Part shown: positions 24,245 to 31,284 of the stretch, piece after piece
Layout: every line of letters starts with the position of its first letter
Numbering within the stretch: the stretch's first letter is position 1
DNA from: an uncultured bacterium
GTDB lineage: Bacteria > Cyanobacteriota > Vampirovibrionia > Gastranaerophilales > Gastranaerophilaceae
Direction of reading: 5' to 3'
Assembly: GCA_947361225.1 (NCBI GenBank)
Contig: CANAIK010000012.1
Coordinates: 1 to 36,390 of the forward strand
DNA length: 36,390 nucleotides
The notes under the pieces: model-generated
Told to the model about the DNA's origin: nothing
Database searches by the model: none
What the model saw: the letters and a program-made list of their open reading frames with translations, nothing else
Made by a program: the position numbers and the translations under genes

Positions 24245-24270
24245 GTCTTTAAAGGACGGTATGGTATAAT
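24241..24270 (+). promoter_or_regulatory. Promoter of the toxin-like mRNA
   Basis: TTGCGT (24241-24246), an 18-base spacer, and the extended -10 TGGTATAAT ending at 24270. RNA would start near 24277, leaving an 80- to 90-base leader before the micropeptide frame. Confidence 0.6.
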
Positions 24271-24302
24271 TTATTTTAAGGGTAAACGACTCTATTTTAC
24301 AG

Positions 24303-24350
24303 ACCTCCCCCTGCACAGACTTGTAATGTAGGATAAACAGGTAAGGAGGT
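24303..24350 (+). promoter_or_regulatory. Stem that hides the ribosome site of the toxin-like mRNA
   Basis: ACCTCC (24303-24308) pairs with GGAGGT (24345-24350), which is the Shine-Dalgarno sequence itself, and CCTG (24309-24312) pairs with CAGG (24337-24340) inside it. Folding would block translation of the full-length RNA, as in many type I toxin mRNAs. Confidence 0.6.
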
Positions 24351-24361
24351 GATAGAATGCA

Positions 24362-24433
24362 ATTCTGTATTACGGAAAAGCGCTAATAATCGTTTTACTG
24401 ATAATATTAGCGCTCGCATTTCTTTTAAAATAG
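24362..24433 (+). CDS. Putative hydrophobic micropeptide, type I toxin-like
   Basis: A 23-codon frame ending at TAG 24431-24433 encodes a short lead-in (LYYGK) and an unbroken hydrophobic helix (ALIIVLLIILALAFLL) ending in Lys, the build of Ibs-, Fst- or holin-like toxins. The ribosome site AAGGAGGTGAT (24343-24353) is ideal for ATG at 24357, but that ATG is in another frame and gives only MQFCITEKR. The hydrophobic frame would need ATT at 24362 as start, or one extra base after the ATG. So this copy may be frameshifted, mis-sequenced, or use an unusual start. A 10-bp inverted repeat (24379-24388 with 24405-24414) lies within it. Confidence 0.45.
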   Translation: MLYYGKALIIVLLIILALAFLLK

Positions 24434-24487
24434 GGAAGTAATGAAAGTTTCAAGGGTCTCAACCACCTTTGAAGCTTTTCCCTATTT
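24428..24487. terminator. Large terminator hairpin of the toxin-like unit
   Basis: A 10-bp outer stem (24428-24437 with 24478-24487) begins just before the micropeptide stop codon. After a seven-base bulge, an inner stem pairs 24445-24457 with 24465-24477. It is very stable and serves as the 3' end of the plus-strand RNA. Confidence 0.75.
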
Positions 24488-24489
24488 AT

Positions 24490-24517
24490 ATTATAACCTA
24501 ATTTTATTATTTTTCAA
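24490..24517 (-). promoter_or_regulatory. Promoter of a predicted antisense RNA
   Basis: On the minus strand TTGAAA (24517-24512), a 16-base spacer, then a perfect TATAAT (24495-24490). RNA would start near 24483, inside the terminator hairpin, and run leftward through the whole micropeptide frame, as a type I antitoxin RNA would. Confidence 0.65.
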
Positions 24518-24533
24518 GCCGTTTTAGAATTGC
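24503..24533 (+). repeat. 31-bp direct repeat, right copy
   Basis: Perfect match to 24214-24244. It contains the -35 of the antisense promoter. The flanking bases of the two copies differ on both sides, so the repeat unit is exactly 31 bases. Confidence 0.9.
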
Positions 24534-24576
24534 AACAATAACATATAAAAATTTTTTATGCTAGAATTAAGTTGTT

Positions 24577-25299
24577 ATGCCACATTTTTTTATTAAAAAA
24601 GAACAAATTATTAATAATTTTATTGAATTACAAGAATGCGATGATTTTTTCCACCTCACAAAATCCCTTCGAATAAAGCTTGGGGGTTGTGTTAAATTTA
24701 TTGATGAAGACAAAAACGTTTATTTATCTCAAATTGAAGATATTACAAAAAAAAGTTTAAAGGCAAAAATAATTTCTAAAAAAAACTCAAATAGACTATT
24801 AAAAACTGATTTATGTCTTATCCAGGGGGTTTTGGCTTTGGATAGTCAAAATTTATTAATCGCAAACGCAACTCAAGCGGGAATTAAAGAACTTTTTCCT
24901 ATAATTTGCGACAATTCGACGGTTTCAATAAAGAATGCTAAAGATAAAGTTGATAAATGGCAAAAAATCGCTTATGAGAACTTTAAACAATGCGAAAGGG
25001 CTGATTTTCTTAAAATCCACCCTGTTTCAACTTTAAGGGAAACTTTAGGGGAATTTAAAAAAAACAATGTTCTGATTTTTGTTGAAAAAGAAGATAATAC
25101 GACTTTTGATAAAGCAATATCGGATATTGATAAACAAGAAAAAATCGCAGTTGTAATAGGACCTGAAGGAGGATTTTCGGATAGGGAATTTGAATATTTT
25201 AAAACCTACAAAAAACTTTCTTTGGGTAAATTAATTTACAAAGCCCCAAATGCAGTGGTTGCTGCAATTTCAAATGTTGTTTCAAGGGTGGAAAAATGA
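24577..25299 (+). CDS. rsmE: 16S rRNA m3U1498 methyltransferase
   Basis: A 240-residue SPOUT-class methyltransferase that modifies U1498 of 16S rRNA. The N-terminal PUA-like domain (about 1-70) is followed by the knotted domain with QCERAD near 138-143 and the AdoMet-binding VIGPEGGFSDREF (about 193-205). The last motif, normally LGxRILRxETA, reads LSLGKLIYKAPNAVVAA: Arg and Glu-Thr are replaced, which is unusual and could alter binding. There is no ribosome site; TAGAAT lies nine bases before ATG. It overlaps the next gene by four bases (ATGA). Confidence 0.85.
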   Translation: MPHFFIKKEQIINNFIELQECDDFFHLTKSLRIKLGGCVKFIDEDKNVYLSQIEDITKKSLKAKIISKKNSNRLLKTDLCLIQGVLALDSQNLLIANATQAGIKELFPIICDNSTVSIKNAKDKVDKWQKIAYENFKQCERADFLKIHPVSTLRETLGEFKKNNVLIFVEKEDNTTFDKAISDIDKQEKIAVVIGPEGGFSDREFEYFKTYKKLSLGKLIYKAPNAVVAAISNVVSRVEK

Positions 25300-26600
25300 T
25301 AGATGAAATCCTTTATTCAATTGATGAAATCCTCCAAAAACATCGTGTTTATTTGGTTGGAGGATACATAAGAAACTATTTAATTAACAAAAAAACTTCC
25401 GACGATAAGGATCTTGTTTGTTTAGATAATGCTTACTTATTGGCTTGCGAAATTAAAGAAAAACTGGGCGGGACTTTGATCACACTTGATTTTGAAAACC
25501 AAATTTACAGAGTTGTCCTTAAGGATAAAAAAAATTATTTAGATATATCAAAAGCCCTTGATAATGATATTATAAAAGACGCTAAAAGACGTGATTTTAC
25601 AATTAATTCCGTGTTTTATGACCTCAATAAAAAAGAATTATTCGATCCTTTAGGTGGAATTATAGATATTGAGAATAGAATTATAAAAACTTATGATACA
25701 AAAAATTTATTAGATGATCCTCTAAGGTTTTTAAGACTTTTTCGCTTTTTTTCAACTTTTGGTTTTAGAATCGATTCAACCTTAGAAGAATTTAGCAAAA
25801 AAAACTTTTATTTAATTAAAAATATCGCACAAGAGCGGGTTTTGCACGAAATAATCGAAATTTTTAAAGGGGATTTTGTTGTTGAAACTCTTTTAACAAT
25901 GTACGAACTCGGGGTTTTGGAGTTTGTTTTTCCTTTTGTTAAAGAAATTAAAAAAGTTCCCCCTAATTCTCATCATCACCTGGATTTGGTTCATCATTCA
26001 ATTGAAACGGTTAAGAATATTAGGACTGATAATCCATTGTTAAAAATCGCTGCTTTTTATCACGATATTGGAAAACCTGCTACCTGGACAATTGAACCCA
26101 AAGGGCGTCATCGTTTTATCGGACACGACATTGAAGGGGCAAAAATTGCCAAAAAAGAATTGTCGGAATTAAAATTCTCCAACAAGCAAATAAGTTTTAT
26201 TTGCGATATGATAAAATATCACATTTATCCTGCCGCTTTAATTAATTGCGAGGATAAAAACAAAGCATATTCAAGGTTTTTTCGAAAATTAAAAGAAAAC
26301 ACTCCTTTTGTTATTGAACTTTCAAGGGCGGATAGATTATCGGCTCAAGGCGAGGCTGTGAGCACTAAAATGATTGAATGTGCGCTCAATCATTTGGATG
26401 GTTTATTGGATTATTACAACAAAATTCAATCTCAGGTTAAAAACCCAAAAAGTTTGTTGGACGGACGAGAAATAATGGAAATTCTAAATTTAAAACCATC
26501 AAAAAAAATAGGAGAAATTATAGAAAGCCTTATTTTAGCGCAAATTGAAGGAAGAATCAAAACAAAGCAAGAGGCAATTAAATTCCTAGACAATTTTTGA
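25296..26600 (+). CDS. CCA-adding-type tRNA nucleotidyltransferase with HD domain
   Basis: A 434-residue class II nucleotidyltransferase. VGGYIRN (21-27) and the catalytic pair Asp37/Asp39 (DDKDL) are followed by RRDFTINS (98-105) and the neck region DPLRFLRLFRF. An HD phosphohydrolase domain (AAFYHDIGKP, His256-Asp257) follows. It adds CCA, or only CC or A, to tRNA 3' ends; all three tRNAs in this window lack an encoded CCA. Poly(A) polymerase is the alternative. Translation is coupled to rsmE. The 3' end overlaps the convergent gene at 26586 by 15 bases. Confidence 0.85.
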   Translation: MIDEILYSIDEILQKHRVYLVGGYIRNYLINKKTSDDKDLVCLDNAYLLACEIKEKLGGTLITLDFENQIYRVVLKDKKNYLDISKALDNDIIKDAKRRDFTINSVFYDLNKKELFDPLGGIIDIENRIIKTYDTKNLLDDPLRFLRLFRFFSTFGFRIDSTLEEFSKKNFYLIKNIAQERVLHEIIEIFKGDFVVETLLTMYELGVLEFVFPFVKEIKKVPPNSHHHLDLVHHSIETVKNIRTDNPLLKIAAFYHDIGKPATWTIEPKGRHRFIGHDIEGAKIAKKELSELKFSNKQISFICDMIKYHIYPAALINCEDKNKAYSRFFRKLKENTPFVIELSRADRLSAQGEAVSTKMIECALNHLDGLLDYYNKIQSQVKNPKSLLDGREIMEILNLKPSKKIGEIIESLILAQIEGRIKTKQEAIKFLDNF

Positions 26601-27434
26601 AATTCGATTTGCAAAAAAGGGTTTAGTTGTAAATAATTTTGGATATTTTTTAATAAATTCATCCAAATCAGAATAAAAAGCCTCAAAATCAAAGCTATGA
26701 CGAGGTTTTATCGGACTTAACTTGACATTATAACTATGATAAATGGCTTTTGTAATAACATTAGCAATTGCGTCATTTCCTTTTTTATAGGGCGATTCTT
26801 GCGCTATAAGCCAATGAATCGTTGCAATTGATTCGTTAATTTTATCAAGACTCGGATTTTTTGTGTTGATTAATTTTTGATATTCTTTATTTGCTAAATC
26901 AAAATTAGAAATATTCCCCTTGCCATATTCAATTAAAAACCCGTCCGAATTCTCTAAATAGGTAATTTTGCAGGTTAGTGCGTTTTTATATTGAGAATTT
27001 GCGCTAACCGAGAATTTGTTTTTCGGTTTTCCCTCTTGAATCCACCTGTTGTAGTATTTTCCGTAGTATTCACCGCCACGAGTGTCTTTTGTAAAGGAGA
27101 ATTTACTCGGATTCAAAATTGTTCTTTTATCGCAGTAAGAATTAGCATTATTTACTTTATTAATGCCGATTTCAGCTTGTTTAACGAGATTTTTAAAAGA
27201 AATTCCTTCTTTAATTAAATCCGATAATTCATATGTCAAATCAAGCATTTTTTGCGCCCAGGGCAGTTTTTGCTGGTAATGATTCATTCTAATAAAAAAT
27301 AAATCAATCGGAAACTCCAGGGTTTTATATGCGCTTAATGTATTATTTGGTTCAAAAAACCTTGTTGTAGTACCGGATAGTGTTTTTAAAACAGGTTTTT
27401 TGAACTCACCAATCTTAGAAACAATATTTGCCAT
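26586..27434 (-). CDS. Unknown protein, 282 residues
   Basis: The frame opens at TTG 27458, but ATG at 27434 is the likely start. There is no signal peptide or membrane segment. The N-terminus is Ser/Thr/Pro-containing and polar (SKIGEFKKPVLKTLSGTTT). The C-terminal about 90 residues look like a compact domain: ATIHWLIAQESPYKKGNDAI, then FDFEAFYSDLDEFIKKYPKLF read in parts. I do not recognise either half. It follows an 89-residue gene by 48 bases in the same direction. The look of the N-terminus and nearby flagellar genes make secretion possible, but there is no direct sign of it. Confidence 0.55.
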   Translation of the reverse strand: MANIVSKIGEFKKPVLKTLSGTTTRFFEPNNTLSAYKTLEFPIDLFFIRMNHYQQKLPWAQKMLDLTYELSDLIKEGISFKNLVKQAEIGINKVNNANSYCDKRTILNPSKFSFTKDTRGGEYYGKYYNRWIQEGKPKNKFSVSANSQYKNALTCKITYLENSDGFLIEYGKGNISNFDLANKEYQKLINTKNPSLDKINESIATIHWLIAQESPYKKGNDAIANVITKAIYHSYNVKLSPIKPRHSFDFEAFYSDLDEFIKKYPKLFTTKPFFANRISKIV

Positions 27435-27482
27435 ATTTTTATAAAAACACAAAAACAAAAAAATTGCGTTTATTTAATCGGG

Positions 27483-27752
27483 CTATTTTGCGTTTCTAAC
27501 AAAAACTTGAGACAAAAAATCCAATAATTGGAAGAAAAAATTTTTAATTAATTCCAATAACCCACTTTCGTTTTGCACTTGGTTCTGTTTTTCAAAAGAA
27601 TCGGTTTTGTAGTCTTTTTTTACTTTAAAATTAACTTCTTCCTCTTCGTTGCGCTTAAAATAACCCGTGTTTCCGGCTCCGCCGTCTTGGGTCTTGCTTG
27701 AAGCCTGAACGTTAGATAAATTTCTTCTTGGGGGATTAATTTCAAACGACAT
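27483..27752 (-). CDS. Small hypothetical protein with amphipathic C-terminus
   Basis: An 89-residue protein. ATG at 27752 has AAGGAA nine bases upstream. The first 60 residues are polar and probably unstructured (NPPRRNLSNVQASSKTQDGG). The C-terminus (LLELIKNFFFQLLDFLSQVF) is a hydrophobic-amphipathic helix that could bind a membrane or a partner. It is followed by the unknown 282-residue gene. No family recognised; a chaperone or anchor for the downstream protein is a guess. Confidence 0.5.
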   Translation of the reverse strand: MSFEINPPRRNLSNVQASSKTQDGGAGNTGYFKRNEEEEVNFKVKKDYKTDSFEKQNQVQNESGLLELIKNFFFQLLDFLSQVFVRNAK

Positions 27753-27818
27753 AAGCGCATTTCCTTATTATCTACTATAATTATAGCAGAAAATGCGTTT
27801 TTTTTCAAGAGTATCAAG

Positions 27819-28526
27819 CTATTGGCAATTTGGAACCTTTAAGTTGTCTTGCAATTCAAGAATTAATTTTTCACCCTGTTTTGCCTTGTAATGAAGTCCC
27901 GGAGAAACAATTCCCGACAAAAGTCCGACACCGCCTCCGACGGATCCTCCAATAATTAATCCCGTAATCGTTTGACCCGCAGCAACACCAATCGCAGCTC
28001 CCAAGCCTGAGCCGATTCCTCCTATTGAAAGAGTATATGCTGCAATTTTTCCCGCTGTTTCTTTAGCTCCTTCTTGCAAATATTTCTTTTTCGAGCTCAT
28101 TTGGATTGCTACAGGGATATTTGTTCCGTCTTCAAACAGAATATGGGTAAACTCTAAAAACACTTTAGCGTTTCTTGAAAACCACTTGGGATTCTCAATG
28201 CAAGACACCCTTGCGATTAAAGAAGAATTGCAGGGGATTAATAATGTTCCTTCTTTTGTCCTTATTTCATTATCGAAATTAAATTGCACATAATCGCCCA
28301 TTTTGTAGTATTTTGAGTTAAAATTCTGCGCAAAATTAACAACCAATAAATTTTCTTTTTGAATTACATTACCCCCTTGGGTAATTTTTACCAAATCAAC
28401 TTTAGTATTTTTTGTTTCCTTGCTTAACTCCAAATGCTCAACTTCATTGTCGCAAAAATCATAAGCGCAAGCGTTTAAGACCATAAAACAAGACAATAAA
28501 GTCACGCTAAAAACTTTCTTTACCAT
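27819..28526 (-). CDS. Exported glycine-zipper protein
   Basis: A 235-residue protein with an N-terminal signal peptide (VFSVTLLSCFMVLNACA, cut after ACA, or a lipoprotein signal at Cys). The middle is a beta-type domain (YKMGDYVQFNFDNEIRTKEG), followed by a glycine-rich stretch (about 155-200, GGIGSGLGAAIG, GGSVGGGVGLLSG) and a short beta ending (KQGEKLILELQDNL). ATG at 28526 has GAGG six bases upstream and is preferred to ATG at 28538. It is a cell-envelope protein of unknown role, last gene of the block that includes the flagellar genes. Confidence 0.65.
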   Translation of the reverse strand: MVKKVFSVTLLSCFMVLNACAYDFCDNEVEHLELSKETKNTKVDLVKITQGGNVIQKENLLVVNFAQNFNSKYYKMGDYVQFNFDNEIRTKEGTLLIPCNSSLIARVSCIENPKWFSRNAKVFLEFTHILFEDGTNIPVAIQMSSKKKYLQEGAKETAGKIAAYTLSIGGIGSGLGAAIGVAAGQTITGLIIGGSVGGGVGLLSGIVSPGLHYKAKQGEKLILELQDNLKVPNCQ

Positions 28527-28590
28527 AATAAACCTCATTAATAGTCTTTTTTATAATACCATATATTTTGTTTTTTTAACATAGGCTTTT

Positions 28591-29232
28591 TTATGATTCA
28601 TTAGAAATAATAAACAAAGTTTTATTAATTCGATTCAATAAGTCCTGTTTTTTGTAATCAATATTCTGCTTGCTATATTGACCTTGCTGGGTTGGAACGT
28701 AGCGTGCATAGTAATTAGCGTCGTACATTAAATTCCCTAAAACCTTAGCATAATAAGTAGTATTAAGAATATCGATATAGCTTTCTTTTAAGGATTCTGA
28801 TTTATTTTCGTATTTTGTCTTCAAATTTTTTGTATATAAATCCAAATGATTAACAATTGCGTTGTAATACTGGATTTCCCCTTTTGTTTCAAGACAATTT
28901 TTTAATTGCACAAAAGTGAACTTTATTTTTTGAATATCATTAACCCAGGTTGAAGTTTTTTGTTTTTTTACAATAACATCCAAAAACAAAGAATCATCAA
29001 CCGGAGCTTCTTTTAAGTCCGATTCTTCTTCAATATCCTCAGGTAGAATAAAATCCTCAGGTTTAGGGGAATTTGTTTTTTGTTTTAAATATTCGAAACT
29101 TTTTTCAATATCAGGTAAAACGCCCTCATAACCTTTTTTTGGCTCGTTTTTCTTTTGAAATTTAGAAAAAAACGAACCCTGGGCGCTTGAACATAAAAAT
29201 AATATTATTAGAATTGATAATATTTTTTTCAT
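28591..29232 (-). CDS. Exported protein of unknown function
   Basis: A 213-residue protein with a clear signal peptide (KKILSILIILFLCSSAQG, cleavage likely after AQG) and a helical mature part with many Tyr and Lys. It starts two bases after the end of the hook/rod gene, so it belongs to the flagellar operon and could be periplasmic or part of the basal body. I recognise no known flagellar family such as FlgI, FlgH or FlgP in it. Confidence 0.6.
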   Translation of the reverse strand: MKKILSILIILFLCSSAQGSFFSKFQKKNEPKKGYEGVLPDIEKSFEYLKQKTNSPKPEDFILPEDIEEESDLKEAPVDDSLFLDVIVKKQKTSTWVNDIQKIKFTFVQLKNCLETKGEIQYYNAIVNHLDLYTKNLKTKYENKSESLKESYIDILNTTYYAKVLGNLMYDANYYARYVPTQQGQYSKQNIDYKKQDLLNRINKTLFIISNES

Positions 29233-29234
29233 TA

Positions 29235-30068
29235 TTAGCTTAATAGTTCCATTGCGGATTCAAGGAGTTGTTTATAAGTAGACATTATTTTTCCCGACAA
29301 ATCAAGCTGGGTTTTTGCTTGCTGCCAATAAGTTGCGTTAGCTTTAAAATCGATATTGGATAATTCTATTAAACCACTTCGAACTTCGCCCCTTCCGATT
29401 ACGGGTTTTCCCGAATAAGCGGTTTCTAAGTATTGACCTTGTTTGTATTCGAACAATTCCTGAGGATTGTGGAAATTCATTAGCGCAAGTTTATATAATG
29501 GCGTACAATCCTTGCCATTATTTGCTTTTCCATACAAAATTCCGTCTTCTTTGATTTCGAATTCGTCATATTTACCTAAATATTTTCCATTGTCAGGATC
29601 AATCCAAAGTTTAATTTCTGTTGTAGGAATTGCAAGAGCGCCCCCCTGGGCGATTGTGTCTTCGTAAATATCGTTAGATAAAGATTTTGTTCCCGACATA
29701 ATTTCACCTTTATCATTCAAAATATAGCCTTGAACCTTGGATCCATCCGCTGATTTATAGACCCCGTCTCCGTCGAACTTAAATTCACCCAATCGAGTGT
29801 AGGCAACTCTACCTTCTTCGTTTCTTAAGACAAAATACCCGTTGCCTTCAAGATAAACATTCTCATTCGAGGTCCCGGGGATTGCTTTTCCTTGTCCTGT
29901 GTTTTTTAAAACCCTGTCAGGAACCGCAGCGTCCAAGTAGGTTTTAAAAGTAACCTGATTTTCTCGATACCCCGGAGTGTATAAATTAACAAGGTTCTCA
30001 GATATTGCGTTCATCCAATGAACCGTGTTTTTTTGGATATTCATTGCGTTAATATATGAATCTTTCAT
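29235..30068 (-). CDS. Flagellar hook/rod protein (FlgE/FlgF/FlgG family)
   Basis: A 277-residue axial protein. The N-terminal rod motif is NAISENLVNLYTPGYRENQVTF. The central signature is GNGYFVLRNEEGRVAYTRLG followed by EFKFDGDGVY. The C-terminal helix NIDFKANATYWQQAKTQLDL matches the family end. A longer frame starts at 30155, but ATG at 30068 lies one base after the stop of the fliK-like gene, with AAAGGA upstream, and gives the usual N-terminus. FlgG, FlgF and a short FlgE are all possible. It assembles outside the membrane after type III export. Confidence 0.85.
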   Translation of the reverse strand: MKDSYINAMNIQKNTVHWMNAISENLVNLYTPGYRENQVTFKTYLDAAVPDRVLKNTGQGKAIPGTSNENVYLEGNGYFVLRNEEGRVAYTRLGEFKFDGDGVYKSADGSKVQGYILNDKGEIMSGTKSLSNDIYEDTIAQGGALAIPTTEIKLWIDPDNGKYLGKYDEFEIKEDGILYGKANNGKDCTPLYKLALMNFHNPQELFEYKQGQYLETAYSGKPVIGRGEVRSGLIELSNIDFKANATYWQQAKTQLDLSGKIMSTYKQLLESAMELLS

Positions 30069-30069
30069 T

Positions 30070-30675
30070 CTATTTTTTTTCCTTTCCGGATTTTTTTTGT
30101 CTGTTTCTTGAATTGGAATATCCAAGATATGAATAGTTAATCCCTTGTTCATCAAAGGTTTGTTTTAAACTTGGAATATTATTTTTTAAATACATTTCAC
30201 ATTCTTTTGTCCCCGGGATAAAATGCGCTTGGATTTTTCCTTTGTTATCGAGTTTTAAAACAACCGTAACATCTGAATCAAAGTCCAATCTTATCGCTTT
30301 TTTGGAATCATAGGAAGTTTTTAGAAGATTTAACAAAGATTGGGTAACATTAATTGATTTATTGTCATTAGAAATCGACAAATTATTATCCTCAACTTTG
30401 TAGTTAATTAAATTTTCTTGATTGAGCAAATTAACGAAAAAAATCGCATCGTTGACCCCGATTTTTGTTGCGTCGATTTCAAATTCACTTCCAAAGTCAA
30501 GATTTAAAAATTTATCGTTAATTCTATCCTCAATAGTTACTTCCTCTTTTTTGGAGATTAAATTATCGAACAATTCCATCATTCTAACCCGAATATCGGA
30601 AAAATCAGCAGGATTCGATTTTTTATAAGCCGTTTGTTCAATATTATATTCATTTTTTTGAATTTTGAGCTGCAT
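30070..30675 (-). CDS. FliK-like flagellar hook-length control protein
   Basis: A 201-residue protein. The C-terminal about 70 residues follow the FliK C-terminal pattern: a beta stretch (AIRLDFDSDVTVVLKLDNKG), then helices that place an amphipathic pattern (LKNNIPSLKQTFDEQGI). The N-terminal part is short for a hook ruler. ATG at 30675 has AGAGGA five bases upstream and overlaps the end of fliJ, so I use it and not the frame opening at 30699. It sits between fliJ and a hook/rod gene, the usual place for fliK. FliK is a suggestion from context and pattern, not a firm call. Confidence 0.6.
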   Translation of the reverse strand: MQLKIQKNEYNIEQTAYKKSNPADFSDIRVRMMELFDNLISKKEEVTIEDRINDKFLNLDFGSEFEIDATKIGVNDAIFFVNLLNQENLINYKVEDNNLSISNDNKSINVTQSLLNLLKTSYDSKKAIRLDFDSDVTVVLKLDNKGKIQAHFIPGTKECEMYLKNNIPSLKQTFDEQGINYSYLGYSNSRNRQKKSGKEKK

Positions 30676-31135
30676 TAAGTTCCTCTTGTTCTTCTTCAAT
30701 TAATTTTTCCCGGTTTCGAATGAAATATTTTTGCGATCCTATTTCATTCAGCTCTTTTAGTTCAAGTGCTTTTTGTTCTTTAATATATTCTTCTTTTTGA
30801 TTTTCTTTATGTTTTTCTAAGACATTTACTTCTTGTTCTTTAATTCTTAATAAATCCGTTTCTTTTTTTAGAACCTCAAGAGCCTCTTGTTTTTGGGTTT
30901 TCAGCTTTTCGTCCTGTTCCCAAAGGTGTTTTATAAATTTATCGTATTGATTGAGCATCATAGGGTCTGCTTGTCTCATTTGCAAGGATAAATTCTTAAT
31001 TTGTTCTAAGTTCTCAATTATCAAAAATTCGATTTTTTGGACTTCTTCTTGTGCTTTAATCACAACCTGGAGCTGTTCTTCTTTTTTTCTTATTCTAAGG
31101 TCCAGAATCTTCTGCAATCTGTATTTAAAGCCCAT
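30650..31135 (-). CDS. fliJ: Flagellar export protein FliJ
   Basis: A 161-residue, almost wholly helical, charged coiled-coil protein beginning FKYRLQKILDLRIRKKEEQL, which matches the FliJ start. FliJ links the export ATPase FliI to the FlhA gate. It is the first gene of the minus-strand flagellar unit and overlaps the fliK-like gene by 26 bases. No FliI is in the window. Length is slightly above the usual 147. Confidence 0.8.
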   Translation of the reverse strand: MGFKYRLQKILDLRIRKKEEQLQVVIKAQEEVQKIEFLIIENLEQIKNLSLQMRQADPMMLNQYDKFIKHLWEQDEKLKTQKQEALEVLKKETDLLRIKEQEVNVLEKHKENQKEEYIKEQKALELKELNEIGSQKYFIRNREKLIEEEQEELNAAQNSKK

Positions 31136-31284
31136 AGTATCTCTTTTTTAATTATAATTATATTTATCCTTTATTTTTTTCGACATTATACAAAAATAAT
31201 TTAATGAAAATTTCATTTTTGTCAAAAAAATCAACTAAATATATGATTCTAAAAAGAGTTTATATAGTCGATAATTTTAATAGT

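Noticed and set aside
24214..24533. The two 31-bp repeats as a minimal CRISPR with one long spacer
   Set aside because: The interval is 258 bases, there is no further repeat and no cas gene; promoters and a terminator explain the inside better.
26586..27434. Fic/Doc-type AMP transferase because of the QESPYKKGNDAI stretch
   Set aside because: The HxFx(D/E)GNGRxxR motif is not present; the GN alone is not enough.
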